Positions 1 through 9,713 are shown, counted from the stretch's first letter. The stretch is DNA of 64,000 bases from Alcaligenaceae bacterium (GCA_013416405.1 JACCET010000011.1:21061-85060), one strand, 5' to 3'. Numbers and translations: made by a program. The notes: a model not told the origin generated them from the letters alone.

Positions 1-937
1 TGCACAGCGCCTGCAGGGCAGTGTCCATGGCGTTCAGGACATCGTCGGACGCGGCGCGCATATCGACGCTGAATTTCACGGTGCCCGGTATGACATTGCG
101 CGAGTTGGGATAAGCGTCTATCCAGCCCACGGTGGACCGAGCATGCGGAGCATGGTCAAGCGCAATCTGGTTGATGCCTTGTACTAGCCCGGCGGCGGCC
201 AGCAGCGCATCATGGCGCAATTCCATGGGCGTGGGGCCTGCGTGTGCCTCCATGCCGGTCACTACCACGTCGTACCAGCGTTGGCCCAGAGCGCCCGTGA
301 CTACGCCGATTATCGTATCGGCTGCCTCGAGTACCGGACCCTGTTCTATGTGTGCCTCGAAGTAGGCCTTGACGGGGAAATGAGTGCTGGGCGTCTGGCC
401 TGCGTAGCCAATTCTTGTCAGCTCGCTGCCCACGCTTTTGCCCTCGGTATCGGTTTGTGCCAGCACATCGTCCAGGCCGAAAGCACCGACGAACACGCCA
501 GACCCCATCATGACGGGCACGAAACGCGAGCCCTCTTCGTTGGTCCAGACCACGACTTCCAGCGGCGCCTGGGTTTGTATGTTTTCATCGTTCAGGCGAC
601 GTATGACTTCCAGGCCCGCCAGCACGCCGTAGTTGCCATCGAATTTTCCGCCGGTGGGCTGGGTATCGATATGACTGCCTGTCATGACCGGAGGCAAGGT
701 GTTGTCCAGGCCGTCGCGGCGGGCAAAGATATTGCCGATTTGATCCACGCGCACCGTGCAGCCGGCTTGTTCGGCCCACTGCACGAACAAGTCGCGGCCC
801 TGTTTGTCGAGATCAGTCAGGGCCAGGCGACAAACGCCGCCTTTGGGCGTGGCGCCAATTTCAGCCAGCGCCATGAGCGACGCCCACAAGCGCTCAGAGT
901 TAATTTGCAATTCGGTGTTCAAAGTAGCGGTGTCCAT
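1..937 (-). CDS. Zn-dependent N-carbamoyl-amino-acid amidohydrolase (partial, C-terminus outside window)
   Basis: This is a hydantoinase/carbamoylase-family (M20-like) metallohydrolase, which cleaves N-carbamoyl amino acids, ureidopropionate or allantoate to the amine, CO2 and ammonia in the cytoplasm. About 312 codons are present and the frame runs off the left edge. The metal-site motifs GSHIDT, the following GGKFDGNYG loop, NEEGSRF and AHIEQGP are visible, and EAHAGPTPM marks the dimerisation/substrate domain. ATG at 937 is preceded by AAGG. It starts 39 bases after livF on the same strand, so it is probably the last gene of the Liv importer operon. That hints at uptake of a carbamoyl or ureido compound. 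Exact substrate is unknown. Confidence 0.85.
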   Translation of the reverse strand, partial: MDTATLNTELQINSERLWASLMALAEIGATPKGGVCRLALTDLDKQGRDLFVQWAEQAGCTVRVDQIGNIFARRDGLDNTLPPVMTGSHIDTQPTGGKFDGNYGVLAGLEVIRRLNDENIQTQAPLEVVVWTNEEGSRFVPVMMGSGVFVGAFGLDDVLAQTDTEGKSVGSELTRIGYAGQTPSTHFPVKAYFEAHIEQGPVLEAADTIIGVVTGALGQRWYDVVVTGMEAHAGPTPMELRHDALLAAAGLVQGINQIALDHAPHARSTVGWIDAYPNSRNVIPGTVKFSVDMRAASDDVLNAMDTALQALC

Positions 938-976
938 AATCAATGACCTTAGTATGCAGTGCTGATGGCAGGCGTC

Positions 977-1681
977 TTATTCAGAAACGCCAACGCCCAG
1001 ATATTTATCCTTAACGAGCGCATCGGCCGCAAAGGCCGCGTTGTCGTTGTGGTAGACAATACGCCCACTTTCCAGGATGTAGTGCCTGTCGGCCAGCTGG
1101 GTACAAACCTCGAGGTTCTGCTCAACCAGCAATATGGCTATGCCACTGTCCTTGATCAGCTTGAGCTGGGCGACAATCTCTTCCACTATGACCGGCGCCA
1201 AGCCTTCCACGGGTTCATCCAGTATAAGCAGTTGCGGCGCATTCATCAGCGCCCGGCCTATGGCCAGCATTTGCTGCTCACCGCCCGACAGCTGCCCGCC
1301 GCCATTATTGCGTCGCTCGCGCAGCCTTGGAAAAATGGTGTAAATGTCAGCCAGCGACCAGCGTGATTTCTTATGCGCCGCAAGCTTCAAGTTTTCTTCC
1401 ACCGTAAGCAAGCGGAATATGCCGCGCCGCTCCGGCACAAAGCAGATATCGTGATCAGCAACCTTATAAGTAGGCAGGGCCGTAATGTCGGTACTGTTAA
1501 AGGTGATTCGCCCCTGTTTGGCCGGCACGATGCCCATGATGCTTTTCAGCGTCGTGGACTTGCCGGCTCCGTTGCGCCCCAGCAGGCAAACCAGCTCGCC
1601 TTTGTCGACTTCAAGCGATACGCCCTGAATGACGTGGCTCAGCCCGTAATAGGCGTCTATGTTCTCGACGGTAAGCAGCAT
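977..1681 (-). CDS. livF: Branched-chain amino acid-type ABC transporter, ATP-binding protein LivF
   Basis: One of two ATPase subunits of a Liv/HAAT-type importer, acting on the cytoplasmic face of the inner membrane. Walker A (GRNGAGKST) lies at residues 35-43, the ABC signature LSGGE at 131-135 and Walker B LLILDE at 151-156. At 234 residues it has the usual LivF length, and it lacks the longer insert typical of LivG. Its ATG overlaps the stop of livG by one base, showing translational coupling. The substrate cannot be deduced from the ATPase; the adjacent amidohydrolase gene suggests a carbamoyl or amide compound rather than leucine. Confidence 0.92.
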   Translation of the reverse strand: MLLTVENIDAYYGLSHVIQGVSLEVDKGELVCLLGRNGAGKSTTLKSIMGIVPAKQGRITFNSTDITALPTYKVADHDICFVPERRGIFRLLTVEENLKLAAHKKSRWSLADIYTIFPRLRERRNNGGGQLSGGEQQMLAIGRALMNAPQLLILDEPVEGLAPVIVEEIVAQLKLIKDSGIAILLVEQNLEVCTQLADRHYILESGRIVYHNDNAAFAADALVKDKYLGVGVSE

Positions 1682-2445
1682 CAGGCACCTCCGGTAATCA
1701 TGTTGCCCAGGTACGCTTCGCGCACACGCGTATCGCCCTTGACCTGTTCAGGTGCGCCTTCGACCAGCACCTTGCCCAGCTGCATCACCGTAATGGTGTC
1801 GGAGATATCCATGACTATGCCCATATTGTGTTCTATCAGCACCACGGTGAGGTCCTCGCGCAGGCCGTGGATAATGGCTTTCATGGCATCGATATCGTCA
1901 ATACCCATGCCCGAGGTGGGCTCATCCAGGAAGATGATCTTGGGCTTGGCTGCCAGCGCCATGCCCACCTCAAGCCGACGCTGTTGTCCGTGGGAAAGCT
2001 GGCTGCTGGTACGGTTCAGGCAATGGCTCAGTTCCAGCCGTTCCAGTACGGAGCTAATGAGTGCATCGTGTGCATTGTGCAGCAGGGCCGCCGACCAGAA
2101 ATGCAAAGCCTTGCCCGGCTCTATGCCCTGCGCCGCAATACGCAGGTTTTCGCGCACGGTCAGGCTGGGAAACAGCGAGGTCACCTGAAATGACCTGGCC
2201 ATGCCGCGCTGGACACGTTCGTGATCGGGCAGCTTGCCCACTTCTTCGCCGTTCAGCAGTATGGATCCGGCCGTCAGGGGAACGGTACCGGTCAAGGCGT
2301 GAAACAAGGTGGTCTTTCCTGCGCCGTTGGGCCCTATCACCGAATGTATGGTGTTGGGCATTACGCGCAGATCCACCCCTGACACGGCCTGGAATTTTCC
2401 ATAGCGCTTGATGACGCCTTTTGCATCAAGAATAGGCTGCGTCAT
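1681..2445 (-). CDS. livG: Branched-chain amino acid-type ABC transporter, ATP-binding protein LivG
   Basis: Second ATPase of the importer, 254 residues from ATG 2445. Walker A (GPNGAGKTT) is at about residues 38-46, the signature reads LSHGQQ, and Walker B IIFLDEP follows. The frame stays open upstream of 2445 into livM, but the start at 2445 is chosen because it gives the conserved N-terminus (MTQPILDAKG) and an ATGA overlap with the livM stop. It sits between livM and livF in the usual order. Confidence 0.92.
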   Translation of the reverse strand: MTQPILDAKGVIKRYGKFQAVSGVDLRVMPNTIHSVIGPNGAGKTTLFHALTGTVPLTAGSILLNGEEVGKLPDHERVQRGMARSFQVTSLFPSLTVRENLRIAAQGIEPGKALHFWSAALLHNAHDALISSVLERLELSHCLNRTSSQLSHGQQRRLEVGMALAAKPKIIFLDEPTSGMGIDDIDAMKAIIHGLREDLTVVLIEHNMGIVMDISDTITVMQLGKVLVEGAPEQVKGDTRVREAYLGNMITGGA

Positions 2446-3425
2446 GATGGCTCCTTTGCATTTTCTTTTGCCTTGGCGGCAGGCCGGTAACGCTCTGCCA
2501 GCAGCTTTAATGCACCCCATAAGCCGCCCTGCATGTACAGGCTTATAGCCATCAACAGCAAGCCGAACACCAATAGCCAGCGCGGCCACAGTTGCGAGAG
2601 CCAGTCGGATACGATCACATAAAAAGCAGCACCCAACAAGGAAGCGATCAGGCTGCCGGTTCCACCCAGCACGGTCACCAGCAGAATCACTTCACTCATG
2701 TGATAGCTAAGGCTGGTTAGAGGCGCAATACCGGTCATCATCGCGTACAAGGCCCCGGCCAAAGCGGTCAGCCCGCCCGAAATCATGAAAGCGGTCAGCT
2801 TGAAGTACTTGATGTTGTAGCCCAGTGCCGTGGCTCGATCGGGGTTGTCGCGTATGGCCAGCAGCGTGCGCCCGAAAATGGAATCAACCACACGCTGCAC
2901 CGCCCAATATGCCACGATGAAAAGCACAGCCACGAAGCTGTAGTACTGCCAGGCCGTTTGATTGGGGAACAACTCGTAGCCCAAGACGGATAAAGGCAGA
3001 TTGGGAATATCGAGCAGCCCGTTATCGCCACCCGTCCATTCGGGTGTGGAATACGCAATGAAGTAAAACATCTGCGTCAGAGCCAGCGTCAACATCACAA
3101 AATAAACACCTTTCTGGCGTATAGCCAACCAGCCCACCAGGCCCGCCACGATAGCACCCACCGCAATCGCAGCCAACAACACCAGGGGCATGGGCATGCC
3201 GGTGCGTGTGAGCAATATACCCAGCGCATAGCTGCCTACGCCAAAGAAAATGCCTTGGCCAAAAGACAGCAGACCCGCATAGCCCAGCAGCAAATTGCAG
3301 CCCAGCGCCGCCAACGCAAAAATCAATACTTCAGAGGCCAGCGATCCCGACTCCAGGAATATCGGCAGCAACAGTACGCCGGCCACGGCCATCAATAGAT
3401 AGCGATTGTTTTTGATGATGGTCAT
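2442..3425 (-). CDS. livM: Branched-chain amino acid-type ABC transporter permease LivM
   Basis: Inner-membrane permease of 327 residues with about nine hydrophobic segments. The LivM family loop with RDNPDRATALG lies in the second half, and GGTGSLIASLLGA matches the conserved C-terminal glycine-rich region. It overlaps livH upstream and livG downstream by four bases each (ATGA), so the four genes are tightly coupled. The extreme C-terminus is rich in Lys/Ala/Glu and probably cytoplasmic. Confidence 0.92.
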   Translation of the reverse strand: MTIIKNNRYLLMAVAGVLLLPIFLESGSLASEVLIFALAALGCNLLLGYAGLLSFGQGIFFGVGSYALGILLTRTGMPMPLVLLAAIAVGAIVAGLVGWLAIRQKGVYFVMLTLALTQMFYFIAYSTPEWTGGDNGLLDIPNLPLSVLGYELFPNQTAWQYYSFVAVLFIVAYWAVQRVVDSIFGRTLLAIRDNPDRATALGYNIKYFKLTAFMISGGLTALAGALYAMMTGIAPLTSLSYHMSEVILLVTVLGGTGSLIASLLGAAFYVIVSDWLSQLWPRWLLVFGLLLMAISLYMQGGLWGALKLLAERYRPAAKAKENAKEPS

Positions 3426-4282
3426 TGGCTTCTCCCCATCAAGCCGTCAGGCCTAAGCAGCAGCACCAGTGCCATCGCCACGTATATCATCAGGCTGGCG
3501 CCTTGCGGCCATAGCGTAGTCATGAGGCTTTGCACAATGCCGACCAACAGCCCGCCCAGCAATGCGCCGCTGAAACTGCCCATGCCGCCGACCACCACCA
3601 CCACAAAGGCAACGGCCAGGGCTTCTATGCCCATAAACGGTTCCACCCCGCGCAAGGGCGCTGCCAGGACGCCTGCCAGCCCCGCTGTTGCTGCCCCTAA
3701 TGCAAAAGTCAGGCCAAACACCTTGTACACGTTGAAGCGCAACAGCGTAACCATTTCCGCCGACTCGCTGCCCGCCCGCACGATACTGCCCAGGCGGGTA
3801 CGCTCGAGCAGCAGCCAGATGGCGACAGCCAGCACGGCCGAAATAGCAATGAGAAACACCCGATACTTGGGATAAATAAAAGAGCCCCACATGATCACGC
3901 CTTTGAGCGAGTCGGGCGGAGGCACATTCACCCCCACCGGCCCCCAATAAAGAATGACCAGCTCTTGTATGGCCCATGCCAGGCCAAGCGTGAACAAAAT
4001 ATGAAATTCGTGAGGCAGATCGTATATGCGGCGTAGCAACAGACGCTCGACGCCCCAGGCACACAACCCCACCAGAATAGGCCCTATCACCAGCACGACC
4101 CAGAAATTCAGGCCCAACTGGATAAGCTGGTAGCACGCATAAGCACCCAGCAAATAAAAGGCCCCGTGCGCAAAGTTCACGAAGCGCAACAGGCCGAATA
4201 CGATGGAAAGCCCGACGGCCAGCAGGAAGTAAATCATTCCTATGCCTATGCCGTTAATGACCTGCAGCAGATATAAATTCAT
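3422..4282 (-). CDS. livH: Branched-chain amino acid-type ABC transporter permease LivH
   Basis: Inner-membrane permease of 286 residues that pairs with LivM. It has the family features: an N-terminal NGIGIGMIYFLLAVGLS stretch, NFAHGAFYLLGAY after the first two membrane segments, and VVVVGGMGSFSGALLGG near the C-terminus. It is the first gene after the intergenic terminator that separates the binding-protein gene, so its expression is probably below that of the binding protein. Confidence 0.92.
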   Translation of the reverse strand: MNLYLLQVINGIGIGMIYFLLAVGLSIVFGLLRFVNFAHGAFYLLGAYACYQLIQLGLNFWVVLVIGPILVGLCAWGVERLLLRRIYDLPHEFHILFTLGLAWAIQELVILYWGPVGVNVPPPDSLKGVIMWGSFIYPKYRVFLIAISAVLAVAIWLLLERTRLGSIVRAGSESAEMVTLLRFNVYKVFGLTFALGAATAGLAGVLAAPLRGVEPFMGIEALAVAFVVVVVGGMGSFSGALLGGLLVGIVQSLMTTLWPQGASLMIYVAMALVLLLRPDGLMGRSQ

Positions 4283-4380
4283 CGGCAGGAATCCCCCGCT
4301 CTGCCGCCCAGTTGCACGCGTGCAAGTCCGGGAGAAGAACTATTAGTTTTGATTGGATGGCTGAAGAAAAAACAAAACAA

Positions 4381-4407
4381 CCGACAGCCCGATCAGACGG
4401 GCTGCCG
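4381..4407 (-). terminator. Intrinsic (attenuating) terminator between binding-protein gene and livH
   Basis: On the minus strand a GC stem (CAGCCCG paired with CGGGCTG, 6-base loop, extended by flanking CCG/CGG with one mismatch) is followed by an interrupted T-tract (complement of 4360-4380, TTGTTTTGTTTTTT). It lies inside an apparent operon, so it may allow excess of the binding protein over the membrane components. Confidence 0.7.
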
Positions 4408-4416
4408 GATTTGCCG

Positions 4417-5619
4417 TCAGGTGGACATCTTGCAGCCCGCTTCCTCGGGTGACAAGAACGATTGACCACCATGCACGATATCGGCAAAGTCGTCTTTGTC
4501 TTTCATATCGGCCTTGGCCTTGCCCTTGAGCAAATAATAATTCTTGATGACTTGATGGTCGGCTTTACGTATGGTTTCCTTGCCGGTAAGCCCGTCGTAT
4601 TCCGTGCCCTCCATGGCGGCAATGACTTTGGCCGGATCAGTGGAGTTGGCCTTGACGATGCCGTCGGCCATCATTTTGGAGATGATGTAGGCTCCCGCCA
4701 GACTGTAGTTCGGGTTGACGTTGAACTTGGCGCGGGTTTGCTCGACCAGTTGTTTGTTCAGCGGCGAATCAATGGTGTGCCAGTACTGAACACCAAAATA
4801 GACATCCTGGCACAGATCAGCCCCCAGCGACTCGAATTGCTCCAGGCCGGAAGCCCATGCCACCAGAATGATGGTGTTGGTCTTCATGCCGAAGCTGACC
4901 GCCTGGCGCAGCGTTTCCGAGCTTTGCGAACCAAAGTTCAGCAGCACCAGCACATCGGGCTTGGTAGCCATGGCATTGGTTAGGTAGCCGCTGAACTCGC
5001 GCTCATCAAGGGAGTGGTAGCTGTTGCCCACGTGCTCAAGGTTGTTTTCCTTAAGAATATTCTGGGTGGCGCTAAGCAGGCCTTCGCCAAACACATACTG
5101 GGGCGTGATGGTGTACCAGCGCTTGGCATTGGGATGCTGCTTGATCAGCGGCCCTACCGTTTCGCGCACAGCACCGTAGGTGGGAACTGACCAGCGGAAC
5201 ATGGCTCGATTGCAGTCTGATCCGGTGATTTCGTCGGCTCCGGCCGTAGTCACCAGGATACCGCCCTGCTTGTCCAGGCTTTTGCCCATGGCCAGTGCTT
5301 CCGAAGACAAAATGCCCCCAGAAAAAAAACGGGCTTTTTGCTGCTCGAACAAGTCCTGAACCTGCCGCACGGCGGTTGCGGGCTTGCCTTGCGTATCAAG
5401 CACCTTGTAAGAAACAGGTCGCCCGATCAAGGTTTTATTCTGTTCGACAAACAACTGCATGCCCATTTCGGCAAATTTGCCATTGGCGGCAAATGGCCCG
5501 GACATTGGATTGGGCGCGCCAAAGACTATGGGATCTTCGGCGGCAAAAGCCGTTTTAATGGCAAAGGGTGTGGTCAGCGCAGCAAGGCCGCCAACTTTCA
5601 ACAGGTCACGTCTATTCAT
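4417..5619 (-). CDS. Liv-type ABC transporter substrate-binding protein
   Basis: Periplasmic type-I binding protein of 400 residues (Peripla_BP_6 family). The N-terminus MNRRDLLKVGG followed by a hydrophobic stretch and AFAAED looks like a signal peptide with an Arg pair, possibly Tat-exported. The mature part starts DPIVFGAPNPMSGPFAA, the family ligand-site entrance. It is the first gene of the importer operon, with GGAG five bases before the ATG. It is closer in look to urea/amide-type (UrtA-like) binding proteins than to LivJ, but the ligand cannot be fixed by eye. Confidence 0.88.
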   Translation of the reverse strand: MNRRDLLKVGGLAALTTPFAIKTAFAAEDPIVFGAPNPMSGPFAANGKFAEMGMQLFVEQNKTLIGRPVSYKVLDTQGKPATAVRQVQDLFEQQKARFFSGGILSSEALAMGKSLDKQGGILVTTAGADEITGSDCNRAMFRWSVPTYGAVRETVGPLIKQHPNAKRWYTITPQYVFGEGLLSATQNILKENNLEHVGNSYHSLDEREFSGYLTNAMATKPDVLVLLNFGSQSSETLRQAVSFGMKTNTIILVAWASGLEQFESLGADLCQDVYFGVQYWHTIDSPLNKQLVEQTRAKFNVNPNYSLAGAYIISKMMADGIVKANSTDPAKVIAAMEGTEYDGLTGKETIRKADHQVIKNYYLLKGKAKADMKDKDDFADIVHGGQSFLSPEEAGCKMST

Positions 5620-5796
5620 AATGTCTCCGGCATTTTAATCTTTTTGGATGCTGGCTTGCCAGCACCTTGATGGCCAAGTATCTGTGTACTGACTGCGCAC
5701 AAATCCTAGCAGAACTCCAATAGGGTGAAAATATACAGATAACAAGTACTAAATTAATCGTACAGATATATTAAAGAAAACTGTACTGCTCCATGC

Positions 5797-6858
5797 TTAA
5801 CGCTGAGCACGACCGCTCAAACGTTCGAATTCCCGCAAGTAACTACGCGCCATGCGCTCAACATCATGTTCCTGGCGCACATAGGCATAAGCACGCTCGA
5901 CAGCCGCCGAGCGAAAGGCCGTATCGTCCAGCATACGCCGCATACCGGAAGCCAGAGCTTTGTAGTCTTTTGTTTTACACAACACGCCGCGCCCCTGTGC
6001 CAGACTTTCCTTCAGGCCACCCGCATCGGTGGACACCACAGGAATCCGCTGCTGAAAAGCATCGAGCACGCTGCTGCCCAGCGCCTCGTCCACAGAGCTC
6101 ATGGCGAAAACATCCATCACACTGTACAGGCTTTCGACGTCTTCCTGGAAGCCTGCAAACAAGTATATTTTTTCAAGCCCAAGCTCAGCCACACGCGCCC
6201 GGGCAGCCTGCTCGGCATCACCGCCCCCGCCAAAATGCATAAAGACAAAGTCGTCGCGTTCCTTGGCCAGTTCATTGACCGCGGCAATCATGGTCAAGGG
6301 ATCTTTGCCGCCCACCAGGGCGGCCGAGGTAGCAATCAAGCGCCGGCCCTGGAGCGGCCATTCGTTCAAAAAGCGCTGGACACGGTCATGATCAATCACA
6401 GCAGGCTCGATGGCACTGCGGATGATGATGGGCTTGAAGCCCAGGCGCCGGGGCTCGGCCGCCGCCGATTCACTGATGGCCACAAGCAAATCCACACAAC
6501 GCCATTTAAGTCGGATTTTTGTATCGTTACGGACGGGAAAATCGGTCCGCCGCGAGAACACCACGGGACGCCTGTGCAGCCAGCGCGACAGACCCGCCCA
6601 GGTAATGGTGTTGGCCGTTTGCGCATGAATGATGTCGAATTGCCTGGCGGCACCGGCCAGAAACATAAGCCGCGCCATTAGGCCGACAGGCTCATGAACC
6701 TGGAATCCTTCCGACTTGGCCACATTTGCCAGTTGCCCGCCGCGTCGCGCCATCAAGACAACATCATGGCCTTCTGCACGAAATTGACGCATGCAGTACA
6801 TGGTCTGCCGCTCCCCTCCGCGCCAGCCCCGTTCAAGGTTCAGTTGCAAAATCTTCAT
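5797..6858 (-). CDS. Glycosyltransferase family 4 (GT-B fold)
   Basis: A 353-residue GT-B retaining glycosyltransferase of the lipopolysaccharide/capsule type. The N-terminal loop LERGWRGGERQT is the glycine-rich acceptor-domain motif of WaaG-like GT4 enzymes. The C-terminal half has SSVDEALGSSVLDAF, the E-x7-E-like nucleotide-sugar motif, and IPVVSTDAGGLKE. ATG 6858 gives the usual family N-terminus (MKILQLN); a TTG at 6870 overlapping the MFS stop is the alternative. It is co-oriented with the MFS gene upstream. Probably a cytoplasmic enzyme of surface glycan assembly; donor and acceptor are unknown. Confidence 0.82.
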   Translation of the reverse strand: MKILQLNLERGWRGGERQTMYCMRQFRAEGHDVVLMARRGGQLANVAKSEGFQVHEPVGLMARLMFLAGAARQFDIIHAQTANTITWAGLSRWLHRRPVVFSRRTDFPVRNDTKIRLKWRCVDLLVAISESAAAEPRRLGFKPIIIRSAIEPAVIDHDRVQRFLNEWPLQGRRLIATSAALVGGKDPLTMIAAVNELAKERDDFVFMHFGGGGDAEQAARARVAELGLEKIYLFAGFQEDVESLYSVMDVFAMSSVDEALGSSVLDAFQQRIPVVSTDAGGLKESLAQGRGVLCKTKDYKALASGMRRMLDDTAFRSAAVERAYAYVRQEHDVERMARSYLREFERLSGRAQR

Positions 6859-6866
6859 AACACGGT

Positions 6867-8255
6867 TCAAAGTTCCAGATCGGCCACCGGACTGCGATGG
6901 CGGACTACATTGATAAACAAGGCGATCAGCGCGCAGGCCATCGCGGCGGCAAGCCCCAACCTGGAGCCATTTTGCTCGGACAGGTTGAACGAGAGCCCCA
7001 CCAATGTAGTACCCAGGGTTTGTCCAAATACGCGCGTGGTCGCCTGCATGCCCCCCGCCGCGCCACTGCGATGTCTGGGCGCGCCCGCCAGCAGGGCTCG
7101 ATTATTGGGGGTCTGAAAGAAGCCAAAGCCGGTTCCGCCCAGCAGCATCACTAATGCAAACCATAAAAATCCTGTCTGTACCGGCATCACGATCAGAGCC
7201 AGCAGGCCCAAGGCCATGGTTCCCGCACCGATTCCGCACAGAATCGCGACCGCATAACGGCTGGACAGATAGCCGGCAACGGGTGCCATGACCGCAACGC
7301 CAACAGACCAGGCGCCCAGCAGCACGCCAACCTCCGCATAGGAATAGCCTAATGCCTGTTTGAAGTAAAACGGCGTGACGACGAACGCGGCCATTTGCGC
7401 GGCGAAAGAGAAGGCCGAAGCCCCCACGGCGTATGCAATAGGTGTAATGCGCAGCAAATCGACAGGCAGCAGTGGAGCAACTTGCTCGCGTGAGCGTCGC
7501 ACCAGAACCCAGCCGGCCAGACCAGCCAACAACAGGCACAAGGCGGCCAGTGCGGGATCCCTGACCAGCGCATCCAGGCCAAAGATGGACAAGCCGAACA
7601 CCGGCACGCTCAGCGCGCAGGCGGTCCAGTCAAAACGGCTCTTGTTGCGGGGCACATCCGGAAAAAAACGTATGCCTGCATAGGCGAGCAGACATAAAGG
7701 AATGGTCACCAGAAATATCCAGTGCCACGATGTCAGTTGCAACAGAAACGCGCCAGCCGTCGGACCCACCACGGCCATGACGCCCACCGTCATGGCATTC
7801 AGGCTTAGGCCCACACCCAGCTTACGGTTGGGGTAGATATTGCGCACCAGGCCGCCGAACAGACACATCAACATCGCCCCACTCAGCCCTTGCATCATCC
7901 GTGACAAGGTCAGGCTGAGCAGTCCGGTCGCTGTCGCCGAAGCAATCGCCGACAGCATGAATAGCGTCAGGCCGATAGCGAACATGCGCCGAAAGCCTAT
8001 GCGTTCCGCCACGGCAGACAAAGGTAAAAGGGAAACGACGACAACCAGACTGTAGGCAATGACGATCCAGACAATCTGGCCCGGCCCAATACCCAGCTCT
8101 TGGGCGATCGCCGGCAACGCCACATTCACCATGCTGGCGTCCAGCACGGCAATGGTCAGCGCAAGCATCAGGGTCGCGGCGGCCCAGTGGCGCCGGGGCG
8201 CCTCTAGGCCATCAGGCAAGTCAGGCTGGCTACTCGTTTCAGCGCCTGTACTCAT
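6867..8255 (-). CDS. MFS drug-efflux-type transporter (EmrB/QacA-like)
   Basis: A 462-residue integral membrane protein with about 14 hydrophobic segments, as in the DHA2 family of drug:H+ antiporters. LDASMVNVALPAIAQELG in the first membrane segment is the DHA2 motif, and AERIGFRRMF is the MFS loop 2-3 motif A. It lies 6 bases downstream of glmU and 8 bases from the glycosyltransferase start. No regulator is adjacent. Substrate unknown; a role in exporting a toxic compound is inferred only from family. Confidence 0.85.
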   Translation of the reverse strand: MSTGAETSSQPDLPDGLEAPRRHWAAATLMLALTIAVLDASMVNVALPAIAQELGIGPGQIVWIVIAYSLVVVVSLLPLSAVAERIGFRRMFAIGLTLFMLSAIASATATGLLSLTLSRMMQGLSGAMLMCLFGGLVRNIYPNRKLGVGLSLNAMTVGVMAVVGPTAGAFLLQLTSWHWIFLVTIPLCLLAYAGIRFFPDVPRNKSRFDWTACALSVPVFGLSIFGLDALVRDPALAALCLLLAGLAGWVLVRRSREQVAPLLPVDLLRITPIAYAVGASAFSFAAQMAAFVVTPFYFKQALGYSYAEVGVLLGAWSVGVAVMAPVAGYLSSRYAVAILCGIGAGTMALGLLALIVMPVQTGFLWFALVMLLGGTGFGFFQTPNNRALLAGAPRHRSGAAGGMQATTRVFGQTLGTTLVGLSFNLSEQNGSRLGLAAAMACALIALFINVVRHRSPVADLEL

Positions 8256-8261
8256 GGATCG

Positions 8262-9635
8262 CTAGGATTTCTTGACGGGCCGGGTCCAGCCTTCTATGGT
8301 TTTTTGCTCGGGACGCGATATGGTCAGCTTGCCAGCCGGCGCATCGCGGGTCAGGGTCGTGCCTGCACCCAGCGTGGCACCCTGCCCCACACGCACGGGG
8401 GCAACCAGCTGCGTGTCCGAGCCGATAAAGGCGTCATCTTCAATTACAGTCAGCGACTTGTTGACGCCATCGTAGTTGCATGTGATGGTACCGGCCCCGA
8501 TGTTGACCCGCGCACCGATCTGGGCGTCGCCAATATAGGCCAGGTGGTTGGCTTTGGAACCTTGCCCCAGCACACTTTTCTTGATTTCAACGAAGTTGCC
8601 AACATGAGCCTGAGCACCAATCTGCGCGCCCGGGCGCAGACGCGCATAGGGGCCTATGCGCGCGTCGTTGCCCACCTGGGCTTCCTGAATATGACTGAAG
8701 GCTTCGATATGCGCGCCGGCGGTAATGACGGCATCTTTGATGACGCAGTGCGGCCCGATGTGAACACCGTCGGCCAGCTCGACCTTGCCCTCGAAGACGC
8801 AGCCCACATCGATGAATACATCACGGCCGCATGCCAACGAGCCACGCAGGTCGAAACGGGCCGGATCGGCCAGGGTGACACCTTGTTCGAGCAGGCGGCG
8901 GGCCTGTTCCTGCTGCCAACTGCGTTCAAGCTGGGCCTGCTGCACCCGGCTGTTCACCCCCAGCGTTTCCCATGGGTAGCCGGGATGCGCCGCATGCACC
9001 GGCAAACCATCCTGGACTGACAGGCCCACCACATCGGTCAAATAATATTCACCCTGGGCATTGTTGTTGTCTATGCGCGCCAGCCAGTCTTTCAGCTTTG
9101 CAGTCGGCGCGGCCAGAATACCGGTATTGACCTCGTTGATGGCATGTTCCTGCGGCGTGGCGTCTTTGTGTTCGACTATCCGTACGACTTCGTTGTCTTG
9201 ATTACGCACAATGCGGCCGTAGCCGGTGGGGTCGGACAGCTTTTCAGTTAGCACGGCCATACCGCCCGCGCGGGCCTCCAGCAAGCCTTGCAAGGTGGCC
9301 GACTGAACCAGCGGGACATCGCCGTACAAAACCAGCGTGACGTCGTCGGGGCCGCCGCTTTCGAGCAATGCCGGGACCGCTTGCTGGACGGCATGGCCAG
9401 TGCCCTGCTGCGGGCTTTGCAAGACGAATTCAATGTCGGCCTGGCCGGAAAAAGCTTGCTTGACGCGCTCGGCGCCGTGACCTACCACGACAATGATGCG
9501 TTTGGGATCAAGGGCGCGTGCATTATCAAGCACGTGCGCCAACATGGGTTTGCCCGCCAGCGGATGCAACACTTTGGGAAGGTTGGACTGCATGCGTTTG
9601 CCAAGGCCGGCGGCCAGAATCACAATATTGAGCAT
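8262..9635 (-). CDS. glmU: Bifunctional N-acetylglucosamine-1-P uridyltransferase / glucosamine-1-P acetyltransferase
   Basis: Makes UDP-GlcNAc for peptidoglycan and LPS in the cytoplasm: acetylation of GlcN-1-P, then UTP-dependent uridylylation. The N-terminal pyrophosphorylase domain opens with LAAGLGKRM and [12 protein letters not shown]. The C-terminal left-handed beta-helix has repeated hexapeptides, the substrate region NFVEIKKS, and NHLAYIGDA carrying the catalytic His. It has the full family length at 457 residues. Confidence 0.97.
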   Translation of the reverse strand: MLNIVILAAGLGKRMQSNLPKVLHPLAGKPMLAHVLDNARALDPKRIIVVVGHGAERVKQAFSGQADIEFVLQSPQQGTGHAVQQAVPALLESGGPDDVTLVLYGDVPLVQSATLQGLLEARAGGMAVLTEKLSDPTGYGRIVRNQDNEVVRIVEHKDATPQEHAINEVNTGILAAPTAKLKDWLARIDNNNAQGEYYLTDVVGLSVQDGLPVHAAHPGYPWETLGVNSRVQQAQLERSWQQEQARRLLEQGVTLADPARFDLRGSLACGRDVFIDVGCVFEGKVELADGVHIGPHCVIKDAVITAGAHIEAFSHIQEAQVGNDARIGPYARLRPGAQIGAQAHVGNFVEIKKSVLGQGSKANHLAYIGDAQIGARVNIGAGTITCNYDGVNKSLTVIEDDAFIGSDTQLVAPVRVGQGATLGAGTTLTRDAPAGKLTISRPEQKTIEGWTRPVKKS

Positions 9636-9713
9636 GAAAATACTTGAGTAGTCGCTAAAAAGGTCAGAATACCCGGAAACACGAAATCACATGTCGCAAG
9701 CGGCTGCTTATTA

